Shown here: in pieces, positions 51,196 to 61,463 of the stretch
How positions within the stretch are numbered: the first letter of the stretch is position 1
Layout of the letters: each line of letters begins with the position of its first letter
Source: Verrucomicrobiota bacterium
GTDB taxonomy: Bacteria > Verrucomicrobiota > Verrucomicrobiia > Chthoniobacterales > UBA10450
Direction: 5' to 3'
Length of the DNA: 64,000 nucleotides
Assembly: GCA_003218375.1 (NCBI GenBank)
Contig: QHNH01000023.1
Span: 12,920-76,919, forward strand
Notes under the pieces: model-generated
Databases searched by the model: none
Told to the model about the DNA's origin: nothing
Seen by the model: only the letters and a program-made list of their open reading frames with translations
Made by a program: the position numbers and the translations under genes

Positions 51196-51750
51196 ATGCA
51201 CCCAAGCTCCTTCGACAAGATGACCGCCTTCCGGCGCGATTATCTCGAAGCGCGTCGAGACGAAGCGCTCGTCATTCTCGATCTGGGCAGCCAGGACATC
51301 AACGGATCCTACCGCCCGCTCTTCGCCCTCCCGTCCTGGAAATACATCGGCGTCGATCTCGCTGCGGGGAACAATGTCGATATCGTCTTGAGCGCTCCAT
51401 ACGGCTGGCAGGAAGTCGCTCCCGAAAGCGCGGATGTCATCGTCGCTGGCCAGACCTTCGAGCACACAGAATTTTTCTGGGAGACGATGCGTCAGGTCGC
51501 GCGAACGCTGAAGCCAAACGGCTTGTGTTGCATCATCGTGCCATCGAGCGGACCGGAGCATCGTTTCCCGGTCGATTGCTGGCGAATGTATCCCGACGGC
51601 TTACGCGCGCTCGCGCGCTACGCGGGTCTCGAAGTGCTCGCCGCGGAGACGCAATGGGAGGATTTGCCGCAATACGATTACGAGAGCAACAAGTGGCACG
51701 ACTCCGTGCTCATCGCGCGGAAATCGGGGAAAGCTGCGAGCGCGAACTGA
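51196..51750 (+). CDS. Class I SAM methyltransferase of the glycan cluster
   Basis: A 184-residue methyltransferase with motif I ILDLGSQDIN, motif II-like IGVDLAAGNNV and motif post-I VIVAGQTFEHTEFFWETM, the last being typical of Methyltransf_11-type enzymes of polysaccharide loci (a LPS or glycan O-methylation is likely). Its last 41 bases overlap the 3' end of the opposite-strand glycosyltransferase. Substrate not inferable. Confidence 0.85.
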   Translation: MHPSSFDKMTAFRRDYLEARRDEALVILDLGSQDINGSYRPLFALPSWKYIGVDLAAGNNVDIVLSAPYGWQEVAPESADVIVAGQTFEHTEFFWETMRQVARTLKPNGLCCIIVPSSGPEHRFPVDCWRMYPDGLRALARYAGLEVLAAETQWEDLPQYDYESNKWHDSVLIARKSGKAASAN

Positions 51751-54589
51751 TTGGCGCACATTCGCTCTCGCGTTTGAACCAGCGCGGCGGAAACGCGATC
51801 TCAAATCCGGGCGGATTCAGCGACAAGTTTGGATTGTAAAACGGATCGTGCATTAACTGCGCGCCCCAAATCTTCTGCATGTAATCAACGGCACGCTCAA
51901 ATTCCGTCTGTTCTCCCCGGGTGCGCTGATGACCACGCGAAGCGGATTCGTGGTGAATCAAGTTCGCGTACGGCGTCCAGACGACGCGATAACCGGGCTG
52001 AGTCAGGCGCAGGCAAAAATCGATGTCGTTGAAGGTCACGCCAAGATTGATTTCGTCGAATCCTTCCAGCTCTTCGAACACCGTTTTGCGCACGGCCATG
52101 CACGCTCCGGTCACCGCGGAACAGTTTTGCTGGAGCATCGCGCGGTTAAAATATCCGGGATGCCCCCGCGGAATGTGCGGAAACGCGTGACCCGCCACGC
52201 CGCCGAGCCCGAGCACGACGCCGCCATGTTGCAGCGTCCCGTCCGGGTACCAGAGACGCGCCCCGACCGCGCCGACTTCCGTTCGCGCCGCGTGGCTGAC
52301 CATCTCCGTCAGCCAGCCGGGATCGTCGATCTCAGTGTCGTTGTTCAGAAAAACCAGGATGTCGCCGCACGCTTTTGCCGCCGCGCGGTTGTTCAGCCGA
52401 CTGTAATTAAACGGTCCGCTCTCAGCGATGACGCGAACGTTTTGCTGTTCTATCGCGCGGAAGAAAGTGACCGTCTCCGGTTCGATCGAGCCGTTATCGA
52501 CGATGATTATTTCGAATGGGCTATATTCGGTCCGCGCTCGAATGCTCTCGACGCAACGCTTCAACAACTCTGGGCGATCTCGCGTCGGGATGATAATCGT
52601 GACGAGCGGCGCCGATTCCGGTAATGCGTGAATGACACGATGCGACTCCGTGTTTTCCGGGCAGGGCACCACCTGTCCGGGCATGCCATTGCGTTTGCAA
52701 TGATCAGCGATTGCGCGTCGTGCCGCCTCTTTCGCATACGGTTTTGCATCGGGAATAGCGGCGAGGCTGCCGCCGACCATGCGCCAGTGATACAAAATGC
52801 GCGGGATGTGCCGGACCTGCTCCGGCCGCACTCGGTCGACGCAGCGCAGCGCGAGATCGTAATCCTGTGATCCTTCGAATCCCTCACGAAAGCCGCCGAT
52901 CTCCCGCAGCAAATCGGCGCGATAACAGCCGAGATGGTTGATGTAGTTCTGCCCGAGAAAAAGCTCGGGATTCCAATCCGGCTTGAAGAACGGGTTCGAG
53001 CGGACGCCATTCTCATCGATCTTGTCTTCGTCGGAGTAGATCAGGCCGGCGTCCGGATGGCGGTCGACCTCTCGCGCGACGAGCGCGAGCGCATGTTCCG
53101 CGAAAGCATCATCCTGGTCTAGGAGTGCGCACCAATCACCCGTCGCCAACGCGAGCGCCGAGTTCGAGCAAGCGGAGATGTGACCGTTGCGTTCGCGGAA
53201 CGTCAGCTTTATCCGCGGCTCGACGGCAGCGGCCTTTTCTAAGAAGGGTCGAACCGCCGGATCAGTGGAAGCGTCGTCGGCGATGCAAAGTTCCCAGCAT
53301 TCGTAAATCTGATTCCGGATCGAAGCGATCGCAGCCTCGAGCAGCCGGAGATCCGGATTGTAAACCGGCAGGATAATGGAAATCAGCGGATGGCTTGGCA
53401 GAAGCCGCAGTTCGCGCCGCAACGCCGCGCGCGTTGCAGGGCTCGGCGCATCAAACTGCGCGATCCAATCCTGATAAACGTCGTCCTTCTTACCGCGTTC
53501 TTCGTGTCGCTGATCCAGCGAGGACAACAGCTCGGCGAATCGCGACGCAAGACGGTCCAGGGTGAAGTGACGCTCGAATGTTCGCCTACCGGCGGCTGCG
53601 ATTTGTTGCACGAATTCGGGCAGATCCGCGCAGGCCGCCAGCGCGAGGGCCAGCGCTTTGGATTTTTCCTTCGTCACGAGCAATCCGTTTAATCCTCCCC
53701 GCAGCCATTCGCGGACTCCGCCCACATCGGTGCTGATCACGGCCTTGCCGAGTCCCATCGCCTCCAAAATCACGATCGGCATCGTTTCATCGCGCGAAGG
53801 AAGAACGACGACGTCGGTCTCATTCAATAGAGTCAGCGCGCTCGCGTGATCGAGGGCATCGATCAACTCGACCTGTTCGAAACCGGCCACGGCGCTCTGC
53901 AATTCCGCGTAAAATGCATCGTCGAGCACGCGGCCGGCCATTTTGAAACGACAGCGCTCGCGCGTCGCGCCATCCATTTTGGCGATCGCTTCCGCCAATA
54001 TATCCTGGCCTTTCCGCGGCTCGAAGGAACCAAGGGTGAGGAAGCGGACGCGTTCGCTCCCACTGGACGCAAGAACTGGCGGACGCGGAATGCCATACGG
54101 AACGATCTCGATCGGCACTTCCGTCAGTCCTTCATAAATGCGCGCGGTCTGCTGCGTAGGTGTGACCAGAAGATCGGCCATCGTCAAAGCCGACGCCATC
54201 TCCGGGATCGCGCGGATCAACCGGACCGCCACCAGCGTTTCGTGCAAATACCAGAGCGCTGGTTTGCCCTCGAGATGCGCCGCGCGGATCGCCGGCCAGC
54301 TCGCGATCGTGTTCCCGACCACGACATCGAACTCCTTGGAACGCTCGCGTAGCCACGCGTGCGTGAGATCGGTGAGCAGCGTCGGTTCCACCACTGTCGG
54401 CACTCCCGCCCCCGTAAGCATGTCCGAGATCGGCCCGTGATCCGGGGTCGCGACCAGAATCTTCCAGCCACGCTCCTGCAACCAGCCGGCCAGATGCACG
54501 AGCTGGATCGGCGCGCCGCTCAACGTCGTTTCATGCGAAACGAAGAGGACGCGCGGTCGCTTGGTCGCTCCGTTGTTTTGCGTAGCCAT
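51710..54589 (-). CDS. Three-domain glycosyltransferase (GT4-GT2-GT2)
   Basis: A 959-residue protein made of an N-terminal GT4 domain (about 1-365; PRVLFVSHETTLSGAPIQL start, EFRKG-type loop FEPRKGQDIL, and MPIVILEAMGLGKAVI) followed by two GT2 domains. GT2-1 (about 390-620) has PLISIILPVYNPD, LLDQDDAF and SDEDKID; GT2-2 (about 655-880) has VTIIIPTRDRPEL, FLNNDTEID and NDIDFCLRL. No TM segment. It probably adds several successive sugars to a surface polysaccharide. Four bases (54590 region) separate it from the next giant gene, which has the reverse domain order. Confidence 0.9.
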   Translation of the reverse strand: MATQNNGATKRPRVLFVSHETTLSGAPIQLVHLAGWLQERGWKILVATPDHGPISDMLTGAGVPTVVEPTLLTDLTHAWLRERSKEFDVVVGNTIASWPAIRAAHLEGKPALWYLHETLVAVRLIRAIPEMASALTMADLLVTPTQQTARIYEGLTEVPIEIVPYGIPRPPVLASSGSERVRFLTLGSFEPRKGQDILAEAIAKMDGATRERCRFKMAGRVLDDAFYAELQSAVAGFEQVELIDALDHASALTLLNETDVVVLPSRDETMPIVILEAMGLGKAVISTDVGGVREWLRGGLNGLLVTKEKSKALALALAACADLPEFVQQIAAAGRRTFERHFTLDRLASRFAELLSSLDQRHEERGKKDDVYQDWIAQFDAPSPATRAALRRELRLLPSHPLISIILPVYNPDLRLLEAAIASIRNQIYECWELCIADDASTDPAVRPFLEKAAAVEPRIKLTFRERNGHISACSNSALALATGDWCALLDQDDAFAEHALALVAREVDRHPDAGLIYSDEDKIDENGVRSNPFFKPDWNPELFLGQNYINHLGCYRADLLREIGGFREGFEGSQDYDLALRCVDRVRPEQVRHIPRILYHWRMVGGSLAAIPDAKPYAKEAARRAIADHCKRNGMPGQVVPCPENTESHRVIHALPESAPLVTIIIPTRDRPELLKRCVESIRARTEYSPFEIIIVDNGSIEPETVTFFRAIEQQNVRVIAESGPFNYSRLNNRAAAKACGDILVFLNNDTEIDDPGWLTEMVSHAARTEVGAVGARLWYPDGTLQHGGVVLGLGGVAGHAFPHIPRGHPGYFNRAMLQQNCSAVTGACMAVRKTVFEELEGFDEINLGVTFNDIDFCLRLTQPGYRVVWTPYANLIHHESASRGHQRTRGEQTEFERAVDYMQKIWGAQLMHDPFYNPNLSLNPPGFEIAFPPRWFKRESECAPISSRSQLSPISAR

Positions 54590-54590
54590 G

Positions 54591-57500
54591 TCAGACTGCC
54601 ACGGGCATCGCCCCGCGAATCAGCTCCGAAAATTCAGCCCCAAAGCGCTCGATCGTGAAACTTTCCTCGTAGGTCGCACGCGCCTTGCGTCCCAGTTCTG
54701 CCACCAGCCGCGGATTCTCGATCAAGCGCCTGATGGCCCCCGCCAGCTCATCGGCCGCTTCTGGCCTAACGAGCAGTGCGTTTTGCCCATCTGTAAACGT
54801 CTCCGCAGCGCCGCCGACGTTCGTCGTAATGATCGCGCGACCGAGGCTCATCGCCTCGAGGATCGTCACGGTCGGCATCGCTTCATCGCGTGAGGACGAG
54901 ACGATCACGTCGGCTGCCGTCAATTTCCCGATGGCCTCCGCGTGGCTGAGCGCGCCGGTCACCGTGAGATTCTCGATCTGCTTCGCGATCGGTTCGATGG
55001 TCGGCCAGAAATCGGGATCGAGAATGCGCCCGGCAATTTCGAAACTTGCTGCCTTCTGGATTTCCTTCGGCAATTGCGCGAGCGCTTTGACGAAAACATC
55101 CTGGCCTTTCCGCGGTTCCACGCTGGCGAGGAGAAGAAAACGCAACGGCCCCGAGCGGCCGTCAGCGAGAGATTGTCCGCCGAGATCCGGAATCGCGTTC
55201 TGCAAACATTTCACGGGGCTTTCCGTATAGGGCCGGTAGACCAACGCGGTCTGTTCCGAGGGCGCCAGAAACAAATCCACGAGCGGCATCGCCGCGCGGA
55301 GCTTCGGTTCTTCGCGCAGATAATGTTCGCCGACTGATCCCGGTTCGTGCAGCCACCAGACCACCGGAACCTTTTCATTCTTTAACGCTCGGACTACCGC
55401 GCTGGTGCGAATCGTGTTCGCCATCACGCAATCGAAATGGCGCGCGAACGCGGCAAAAGATTCGTGTTCCGTTTCCACGAGCGGATCGACGATCAGCGGA
55501 ATGCCCTCGGCTTCGTACTTCGCGCGGAGCGGACCGTCCTCCGGCGCGATGACCGTGACGAATATCCCGTGCTGCTTGCACCAGGCCGCCGCGTGAAACA
55601 GCATCATCGGCGCGCCGGACAGCGAGAGATCGTGCGAAACAAAAAGCAAGTCGGCCGAAGTCTCGATCCGCGCCTTGGGATCGTTGCGGCCTGACATGCG
55701 GATCGGCGTCGGCGAATCCGTGTCCAGCCAGTCGCGCATGTTGTCGGGGAAATAAGGATCGTGGGTGGTGTAGCCAGCCCACCGTTTCAAAAGAAAGATC
55801 GAGGCCTTGTCCCGCGGCCGCTTTTGCGTGTGCGTCTCCGATTGCTCGACGCCGAGCGAGGCGTGGCCCGCGTGGCGTAACGTCGCGTAGGGCGTGTAAA
55901 CACAACGCAGCCCGGCCTCGCGCACCTTGAACGAGAGATCGATGTCGGAATGCGCGATCGGCGTGTTCACGGCATCGAAACCGCCGATGCGCCAGAAATC
56001 GTCGCGCCTCATCGCGAGACATGCCGCCGAAAGCGCGGCCACGTCGCGCAGCGTTTGCGCGAGGTTGAAATGCTCCGTCGAATCTGCAGGGCGTTGGTGA
56101 AAAGCAGTGCCCGCCAGGCCGCGCACGCCCATGACTAATCCGGCGTGCTGGATTTTTCCGGCCTCGTAAAGCAGCTTGGGCGCGACCGCGCCGATCTCCG
56201 GATTCTCCAGGGGCTCGATCAGGTTCTGGATCCAATCCGCCTGCTCTGTCTCGACATCGTCGTTGAAGAAGATCAGCCGCGCGCCGGTCGCGGCTTGCGC
56301 GCCGGCATTGCACTTATCGGAAAAATTGAATGGCTTGTCGTAAGGCACGAGCCGGATCGATGCGCCTTCGGCTTCGAGAAACTTGAGCGACTCGGCGAGC
56401 TGGCTGTTGGTCACCAGGACGATTTCGAGATCGGGATACTTCGTCGCGAGCGGCAGCTCCTCCAGACAAGCTTGTGCGCGAGTCGGCGAATCAGTCGGCA
56501 CAATGACGGAAACGCGCGGCCAGCGCTCGATCTTCAACCGCGCGCGATTCGCAGTCGGATACTCGAGAATTTCAGCCGGCAAGTTTCGGCGCCGCATCGC
56601 ATCGGCCAGCGCCGCCAGGTTCGTCCGGCGCGCGTCCGGTTTACCGCCGGTCGATCCGGAAGCCGGATGCTCGCGCCAGTGATAAAGCACGTGCGGGATG
56701 TGATGGATGGCCCGCGCGCGCTCGGTCGCGCGCAAAGCAAAGTCGTAGTCCTGCGACAGATCGAATTCCTTCCGGAACCCGCCCAGTTCCAGCGCCAGCG
56801 AACGCCGATACGCGCTCAAGTGCCCGACATACATCGAGGCACAGAGGAGCTCCGGGTCCCACTCCGGTTTGAAAAAGGGCGCGTGCCGTTTCCCTTCCCC
56901 ACTCAGGCGATCTTCGTCGCTGTAAAAAATGTCGGCCTCGGGAAATTCCATCGCCGACCGCGCCAGCTCGTAGAGCGCAAAAGGTGTAAGGACATCGTCG
57001 TGATCGAGGCACGCCACGAAATCGCCGGTCGCGAGCCCCAGCGCCCGGTTCGTGTTTTCGGCTATCCCAAAATTCTCCGCCAAACGCTCGACCCGAATTC
57101 TTTCGTCGCGTGATTCCCAGCGGCCCAAGGCCTCGATCGTCTCGGGCCAATCCGACCCGGCATCGACGACGCACAATTCCCAGTTGTCGTAAGTCTGCGC
57201 GGCGACCGACGCGAACATTTCTTCGAGGAAGGAAGCCGGCGTGTTGTGGACCGGCGTTAGCAGACTGATTTTGATCCGCGCAGGGAATTCGCGGGACAAC
57301 TGCCGCTGCTTTTCCAGGGCCGCCGGATCCGGCTCATGTTCGGCAATCCAGACCTGGTAACGGTCCGTGGGCCGGGCTTGCTCCGCCGCACTCTCCTCTT
57401 CTTGCGAAGCCGGCGCCGATTCTTTCTTTCGCGCAATTCCAAGGTTCCGCGGCAGCCGGCGCAGCTCGCGCGCGATCCTCTCCCCGAGAGGCCGCCGCAC

Positions 57501-58574
57501 TTTCTCGCCGGTCTGAATTTGAAAGCAGCGTCCTTTTTTCCGACAGGCTCTTTTCGCCGCGCTCAAGATGGCTTTGTGCTCCTTCAACTGCGCTTTCAGG
57601 CTCTCGACTTTGGACCGCAACGTGTCTGTCTGCGCGACCAGGCGTTTCAGTTGTTCGTGCTGCGTATCCATGATCAGCTGCGCCTTCGCCCGGTCGCGCC
57701 GCAGATTTTCAAAATGCCCGCGCTGCTCTTCCTGGGCCGCAAGGAGCAGCTCGACGCGCTGTTCGAGCGAGGCAATCGCGCGCGCCTGATGATCCATGAT
57801 CTCCTGGACCTTCCGGCGATCGGTTAAAAGTGAATCGAGCCAGACTTGCCGCGTTTCGAACGCCGCGACCGTTTTCTCCGCTTCCGCCGCTCGCGCGAAA
57901 GCATCGATCCGCGCCGCCGCGAGCGCGTACGCTTCAGCCAGCTCCTTAACTTTCGCGCTCCGACCAAAAAGCTCCTTCAACAGGAAAGAAGAAGGAGCGC
58001 TTTTCCCTTGCCGCGCGATTCCCAATCCAAGTCCCTCCGAAAACAGCGCACTGGGCCGGCCCGCGACCCATTCATCCCAGGCTGCTTTCGGATTGTCGTC
58101 GCGTTTCAATCCAATCCCGTGAAGCAACACCACGGCGTTCGCCGCGAGCTTCGGCCCCCACGCACGTAAATCTTTTCCGATTTCCGCTCCCGAATCGGAA
58201 TCGTCGAGGAATAAAACCTCGACACTGCCTTCAGGCGTTTCCGCCAGCGCCGCGCCCCGACTGGAAAAAAAACGCGCGCGCGCGCCGTAGAATTCCTCGC
58301 CGTAATCGCGGCCTTCCTGCCAGGCGACATCGTCTTCTTCGGATTCGCCCGGACGCTCCCGCCGGACTGCGACGCACTCGCAATCGACCTGTTGTTCGTT
58401 CGCCGCCTGGCAAAAGGTGAAGAAGGCCTGCCCATCACCGAACCCCACCGCGACTATCCGTTTCGGCTTCGCCTCCGCGATCAAGTCGTAAAGCAGCGGC
58501 AGATGAAAACGCATCGGGCCGCCCGAATAAAACTTCGGCTGAAATCCGCGGAAACTCGGCAGTTTATCGAACAT
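54591..58574 (-). CDS. Giant methyltransferase-coiled coil-GT2-GT2-GT4 protein
   Basis: A 1327-residue protein. Residues about 1-180 are a Methyltransf_24-like domain (RIVAVGFGDGQAFF), like the protein at 60318; about 205-345 form a long coiled coil (LEQRVELLLAAQEEQRGHF and onwards); about 435-660 a GT2 domain (ISLLTPVHNTPASF, CLDHDDVL, YSDEDRL); about 685-900 a second GT2 domain (VSVIVPTDSPTRA, IFFNDDVET); about 965-1320 a GT4 domain (LFVSHDLSLSGAPMML, VEPRKGQDVF, MPTVTILEAMSLGRAI). Probably caps and elongates a chain, the coiled coil setting the spacing, as in WbdD-like enzymes. Inference from architecture. Confidence 0.88.
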   Translation of the reverse strand: MFDKLPSFRGFQPKFYSGGPMRFHLPLLYDLIAEAKPKRIVAVGFGDGQAFFTFCQAANEQQVDCECVAVRRERPGESEEDDVAWQEGRDYGEEFYGARARFFSSRGAALAETPEGSVEVLFLDDSDSGAEIGKDLRAWGPKLAANAVVLLHGIGLKRDDNPKAAWDEWVAGRPSALFSEGLGLGIARQGKSAPSSFLLKELFGRSAKVKELAEAYALAAARIDAFARAAEAEKTVAAFETRQVWLDSLLTDRRKVQEIMDHQARAIASLEQRVELLLAAQEEQRGHFENLRRDRAKAQLIMDTQHEQLKRLVAQTDTLRSKVESLKAQLKEHKAILSAAKRACRKKGRCFQIQTGEKVRRPLGERIARELRRLPRNLGIARKKESAPASQEEESAAEQARPTDRYQVWIAEHEPDPAALEKQRQLSREFPARIKISLLTPVHNTPASFLEEMFASVAAQTYDNWELCVVDAGSDWPETIEALGRWESRDERIRVERLAENFGIAENTNRALGLATGDFVACLDHDDVLTPFALYELARSAMEFPEADIFYSDEDRLSGEGKRHAPFFKPEWDPELLCASMYVGHLSAYRRSLALELGGFRKEFDLSQDYDFALRATERARAIHHIPHVLYHWREHPASGSTGGKPDARRTNLAALADAMRRRNLPAEILEYPTANRARLKIERWPRVSVIVPTDSPTRAQACLEELPLATKYPDLEIVLVTNSQLAESLKFLEAEGASIRLVPYDKPFNFSDKCNAGAQAATGARLIFFNDDVETEQADWIQNLIEPLENPEIGAVAPKLLYEAGKIQHAGLVMGVRGLAGTAFHQRPADSTEHFNLAQTLRDVAALSAACLAMRRDDFWRIGGFDAVNTPIAHSDIDLSFKVREAGLRCVYTPYATLRHAGHASLGVEQSETHTQKRPRDKASIFLLKRWAGYTTHDPYFPDNMRDWLDTDSPTPIRMSGRNDPKARIETSADLLFVSHDLSLSGAPMMLFHAAAWCKQHGIFVTVIAPEDGPLRAKYEAEGIPLIVDPLVETEHESFAAFARHFDCVMANTIRTSAVVRALKNEKVPVVWWLHEPGSVGEHYLREEPKLRAAMPLVDLFLAPSEQTALVYRPYTESPVKCLQNAIPDLGGQSLADGRSGPLRFLLLASVEPRKGQDVFVKALAQLPKEIQKAASFEIAGRILDPDFWPTIEPIAKQIENLTVTGALSHAEAIGKLTAADVIVSSSRDEAMPTVTILEAMSLGRAIITTNVGGAAETFTDGQNALLVRPEAADELAGAIRRLIENPRLVAELGRKARATYEESFTIERFGAEFSELIRGAMPVAV

Positions 58575-58708
58575 CGAGAAGCGTCAAATCGGACCGGACT
58601 TGGGAAAGGCCAGTCAACCCGCTCAAATAGAGGACTAAACCGGCCCGCCTGTCTAACGATTCGCGAAAATCCTTGTTGCGCGTGAGCGGCCATTGAGAAT
58701 CACGGCAG
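58575..58708. other. Divergent promoter region of the glycan cluster
   Basis: 134 bases between the divergent giant gene and membrane protein gene; likely holds both promoters but no element is recognised. Confidence 0.4.
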
Positions 58709-60298
58709 ATGACGTTCAGCGGGGAATTGTTGCTCTTGCTCTGGGTGATCGGGTCTCTCTTGCTGAATGGCATAACGCTCCTCCGTGTTCTTACGAAATT
58801 GCGCGGCCTCGAACTATTCGGTTACGGCGCCGCGGCGGGTGTTTCGCTCCATGCCCTTTTCGGCTGGGCCATCGCCGCCGCCCCGACGGTTCGTGGAGCG
58901 TTCGTCACGATCCTCATCGCGCTCACCGTCCTGAACGCGGCCTATTTCGTTTGGCGCCGCGTTCTCCAGGAACTTTGGAGCGAGTTGTCGAAGGCGATCA
59001 AGACCGCGCTGGCCTTCTGGCTCCTGCTTCTCTTACTCGGCCTCGGTCTTCTTCAGGCGAAGGTCCCACCTCCGCCGTCGCTTCTCCCGGGAATAGACAT
59101 CTTCAAAACCCCTACCACGAACGTGAAGGTCCAGTATCTCACTTCCCTGCCGGCCGATAACTACATCCCTTTTGCGGTCTCGGAATTTTTCCTGCGCGGG
59201 ATTTCGTTCCAAAAAGAGAGACCGATCCTGCCCGGCAACGAGGTCAGTAACCGTACCGTCCTGATGTCGCTCGTCGCACTGCCGTTTCGAGCCGCGCTCG
59301 GGGCGCCCTGCGACCATCTTGAGCTGGGCACTTTCCATTACGTCGATCGCGACTGGCCCGATGTGGCGAAGCTGAATACGAACGGCGCCTTCGAACAATT
59401 CTCGGTGATCGGCCTGGCGCTGAATTCGCTGCTGCTTCTCGCCGCGATCGTTTTCTGCGCCGGCCTGGGCGCGGGTTCCGTTGTGCCGCTTGCCACCCTC
59501 CTCTATGTCACGAATGCGTATTTCATCGGCCAGACAATCTACACGTGGCCGAAGGCCCTGGCCGGTTTCTTCATCCTCCTGGCCTGGCACTCGATCCGCG
59601 TCGGCCATCGGCCAATCGTGGTCGCCGCTCTGATGGCCATCGCGTTTCATTGTCATCCCTACGCCATCGTTTTCGCTGGCTGGGTCGCCCTGTTTTATCT
59701 CCTGCAATGGGGGCGGGAAAAATCCGGACTGCCCTCGATCGTTCGCTATCTTCTCATTTTCATCGCGATCGTCCTGCCCTGGATCATCTGGACAAGATAT
59801 GTCCTCGAGATCCCTTCCGATCTGATCGCGCAAAACTTTAGCGGGCCGGGGACTGAACTGGCGTGGGCCTCGCCGATGAACTTTATCTGGATTCGCGTTC
59901 ACAACCTCTTCTTCACGGTCTGCTCGACCAGCTTTCTCCTTTACCCCTTCGATCTCGGCGCCGTTCTTGATCGTTGGTTGGTTTCGCTGCCGGGCGCGGT
60001 GGGCCTGGTCTTGATTTACCCGGCCTTCGCCCAATGGGTTGAACTCCCACGGCCGCGTCCCTGGTTATGGTACGGTTTGCTCGGCCCTGCTTTGTCGATC
60101 CTTGCGGTTTACAGTTGTCCGGCTCTGCCGGTCCTGCACGGATATCAAGCCCCGCTCGCCGTCCTGCTTTTTTTTGGCGTGTGGTGGCTCTCTCAACACT
60201 GCCGCCGGCGAGTTTATCTGGGCCTGATCGGACTTCAGCTCTTTCTCAATCTGGGAATCCTGTTGGCTCGGGGGCTGATCCTCGGCGTACACTTTTAG
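58709..60298 (+). CDS. Polytopic membrane protein, GT-C-like or polymerase-like
   Basis: A 529-residue protein with about 11-12 TM helices and one larger loop at about 125-230 (PGIDIFKTPTTNVKVQYLTS, then LPGNEVSNRTVLMSL). The arrangement of an acidic loop early on (LLPGIDIF) and the multi-TM body recalls GT-C glycosyltransferases or O-antigen-type proteins, but no family motif is decisive. Flanked by sugar-transferase and methyltransferase genes, so a role in surface glycan assembly or export is likely. Confidence 0.6.
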   Translation: MTFSGELLLLLWVIGSLLLNGITLLRVLTKLRGLELFGYGAAAGVSLHALFGWAIAAAPTVRGAFVTILIALTVLNAAYFVWRRVLQELWSELSKAIKTALAFWLLLLLLGLGLLQAKVPPPPSLLPGIDIFKTPTTNVKVQYLTSLPADNYIPFAVSEFFLRGISFQKERPILPGNEVSNRTVLMSLVALPFRAALGAPCDHLELGTFHYVDRDWPDVAKLNTNGAFEQFSVIGLALNSLLLLAAIVFCAGLGAGSVVPLATLLYVTNAYFIGQTIYTWPKALAGFFILLAWHSIRVGHRPIVVAALMAIAFHCHPYAIVFAGWVALFYLLQWGREKSGLPSIVRYLLIFIAIVLPWIIWTRYVLEIPSDLIAQNFSGPGTELAWASPMNFIWIRVHNLFFTVCSTSFLLYPFDLGAVLDRWLVSLPGAVGLVLIYPAFAQWVELPRPRPWLWYGLLGPALSILAVYSCPALPVLHGYQAPLAVLLFFGVWWLSQHCRRRVYLGLIGLQLFLNLGILLARGLILGVHF

Positions 60299-60317
60299 GG
60301 CGCTGTAACTTCCAAGC

Positions 60318-61463
60318 ATGGTCCAACTCGATTTACCGTCGCACCATTTCGAACCGCGCCTCTATGGCGTGGGGGCATGGACGAGTCATCTCCATTTTGC
60401 CTATGACCTGGTGGCGGTGATGAAACCGGCGTTGCTCGTCGAGCTGGGGGTCGATCGCGGGGAAAGCTACTTCGCGTTCTGCCAGGCGGCGCTCGAAAAT
60501 AAAAGCGGCACCCGCTGCTTCGGGATCGATACCTGGCGCGGCGACGAGCATGCCGGCGGTTACGACGAGACCACGTTTGCCCAGGTATCCGAGCACAACC
60601 GGGACAACTACGAATCGTTCTCTACGCTGTTGCGTTCCAGCTTCGACAGCGCGCTCACTCATTTCGAAAAAGAGAGCATCGACGTCCTCCATCTCGACGG
60701 TCTGCACACGGAAACGGCTGTTCGCCATGACATCGAGTCGTGGTTGCCGAAACTTCGGCCCGGCGGCATTCTCCTGCTCCATGATGTGGGCGTGCGGAGC
60801 AAAGGCTTCGGCGTCTGGAAAGTTTGGGCGGAGCTCCAGCAGCAAAGCCGCTCGTGGACCTTTGCAGACGGACCCGGTCTTGGCGTATGGCAGAAACCGC
60901 CCTCAGCTCCGTTGCCGGGATTTCTCGAAGAACTTCTCGCCCCGCCTAACGAGTCAAATGCAGCCCTGGCCCGCTATTACACCGAACACGCGACTGCGAT
61001 GCAGGAGAAGATCGCGCAACAGTGGCGGGACGGCTCGATCCGCAACACGCCGTTCGCGCAGCAAACAATCATTCAAGTCTTCCATTCGAGCGATGGGTCG
61101 CATCGCGAAGAGAATTCTGTTTACGCTCGGATAGGTCACGAAGGCTGGAAAGATGTGCGCATCGAATTGCCGCCAAACGCTAGGGCCGCGCCGTTGCGGA
61201 TCGATTTTGTCAGTGCGCTGACCACGATCGAGATCGAGTCAATCCGGGTACGCGCGCCTGACCGCGATTATTTTTCAGCCACGACAAAACCGGACCTCGA
61301 CTCGATCCAGCTTCGCGGCGACGCGGAGCGTCTACCAGATGCCAAGCTGTTCCGGTTCAAGATTACTGGAATTGATCCGCAGCTGTACCTGCCGTCTATC
61401 GAAACCGAGCTCCATGAGCCAGTGTTCGTGGAAATGCGGTTGCGCGTAAGCGCCCCGGCCTAA
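60318..61463 (+). CDS. Methyltransf_24-family SAM methyltransferase
   Basis: A 381-residue protein. The N-terminal half is a Methyltransf_24-type domain: LLVELGVDRGESYFAF (motif I), CFGIDTWRGDEH, IDVLHLDGLHT and PGGILLLHDVGV. It resembles the first domain of the giant protein at 54591-58574. Residues about 250-381 are an added beta-rich domain (EGWKDVRIELPPNARAAPLR) of unknown role. Starts 19 bases after the membrane protein, so the two are one operon. Converges on the TPR gene with a 4-base overlap at the ends. The stop codon TAA is part of a GCCTAACGA 9-mer. Confidence 0.85.
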   Translation: MVQLDLPSHHFEPRLYGVGAWTSHLHFAYDLVAVMKPALLVELGVDRGESYFAFCQAALENKSGTRCFGIDTWRGDEHAGGYDETTFAQVSEHNRDNYESFSTLLRSSFDSALTHFEKESIDVLHLDGLHTETAVRHDIESWLPKLRPGGILLLHDVGVRSKGFGVWKVWAELQQQSRSWTFADGPGLGVWQKPPSAPLPGFLEELLAPPNESNAALARYYTEHATAMQEKIAQQWRDGSIRNTPFAQQTIIQVFHSSDGSHREENSVYARIGHEGWKDVRIELPPNARAAPLRIDFVSALTTIEIESIRVRAPDRDYFSATTKPDLDSIQLRGDAERLPDAKLFRFKITGIDPQLYLPSIETELHEPVFVEMRLRVSAPA

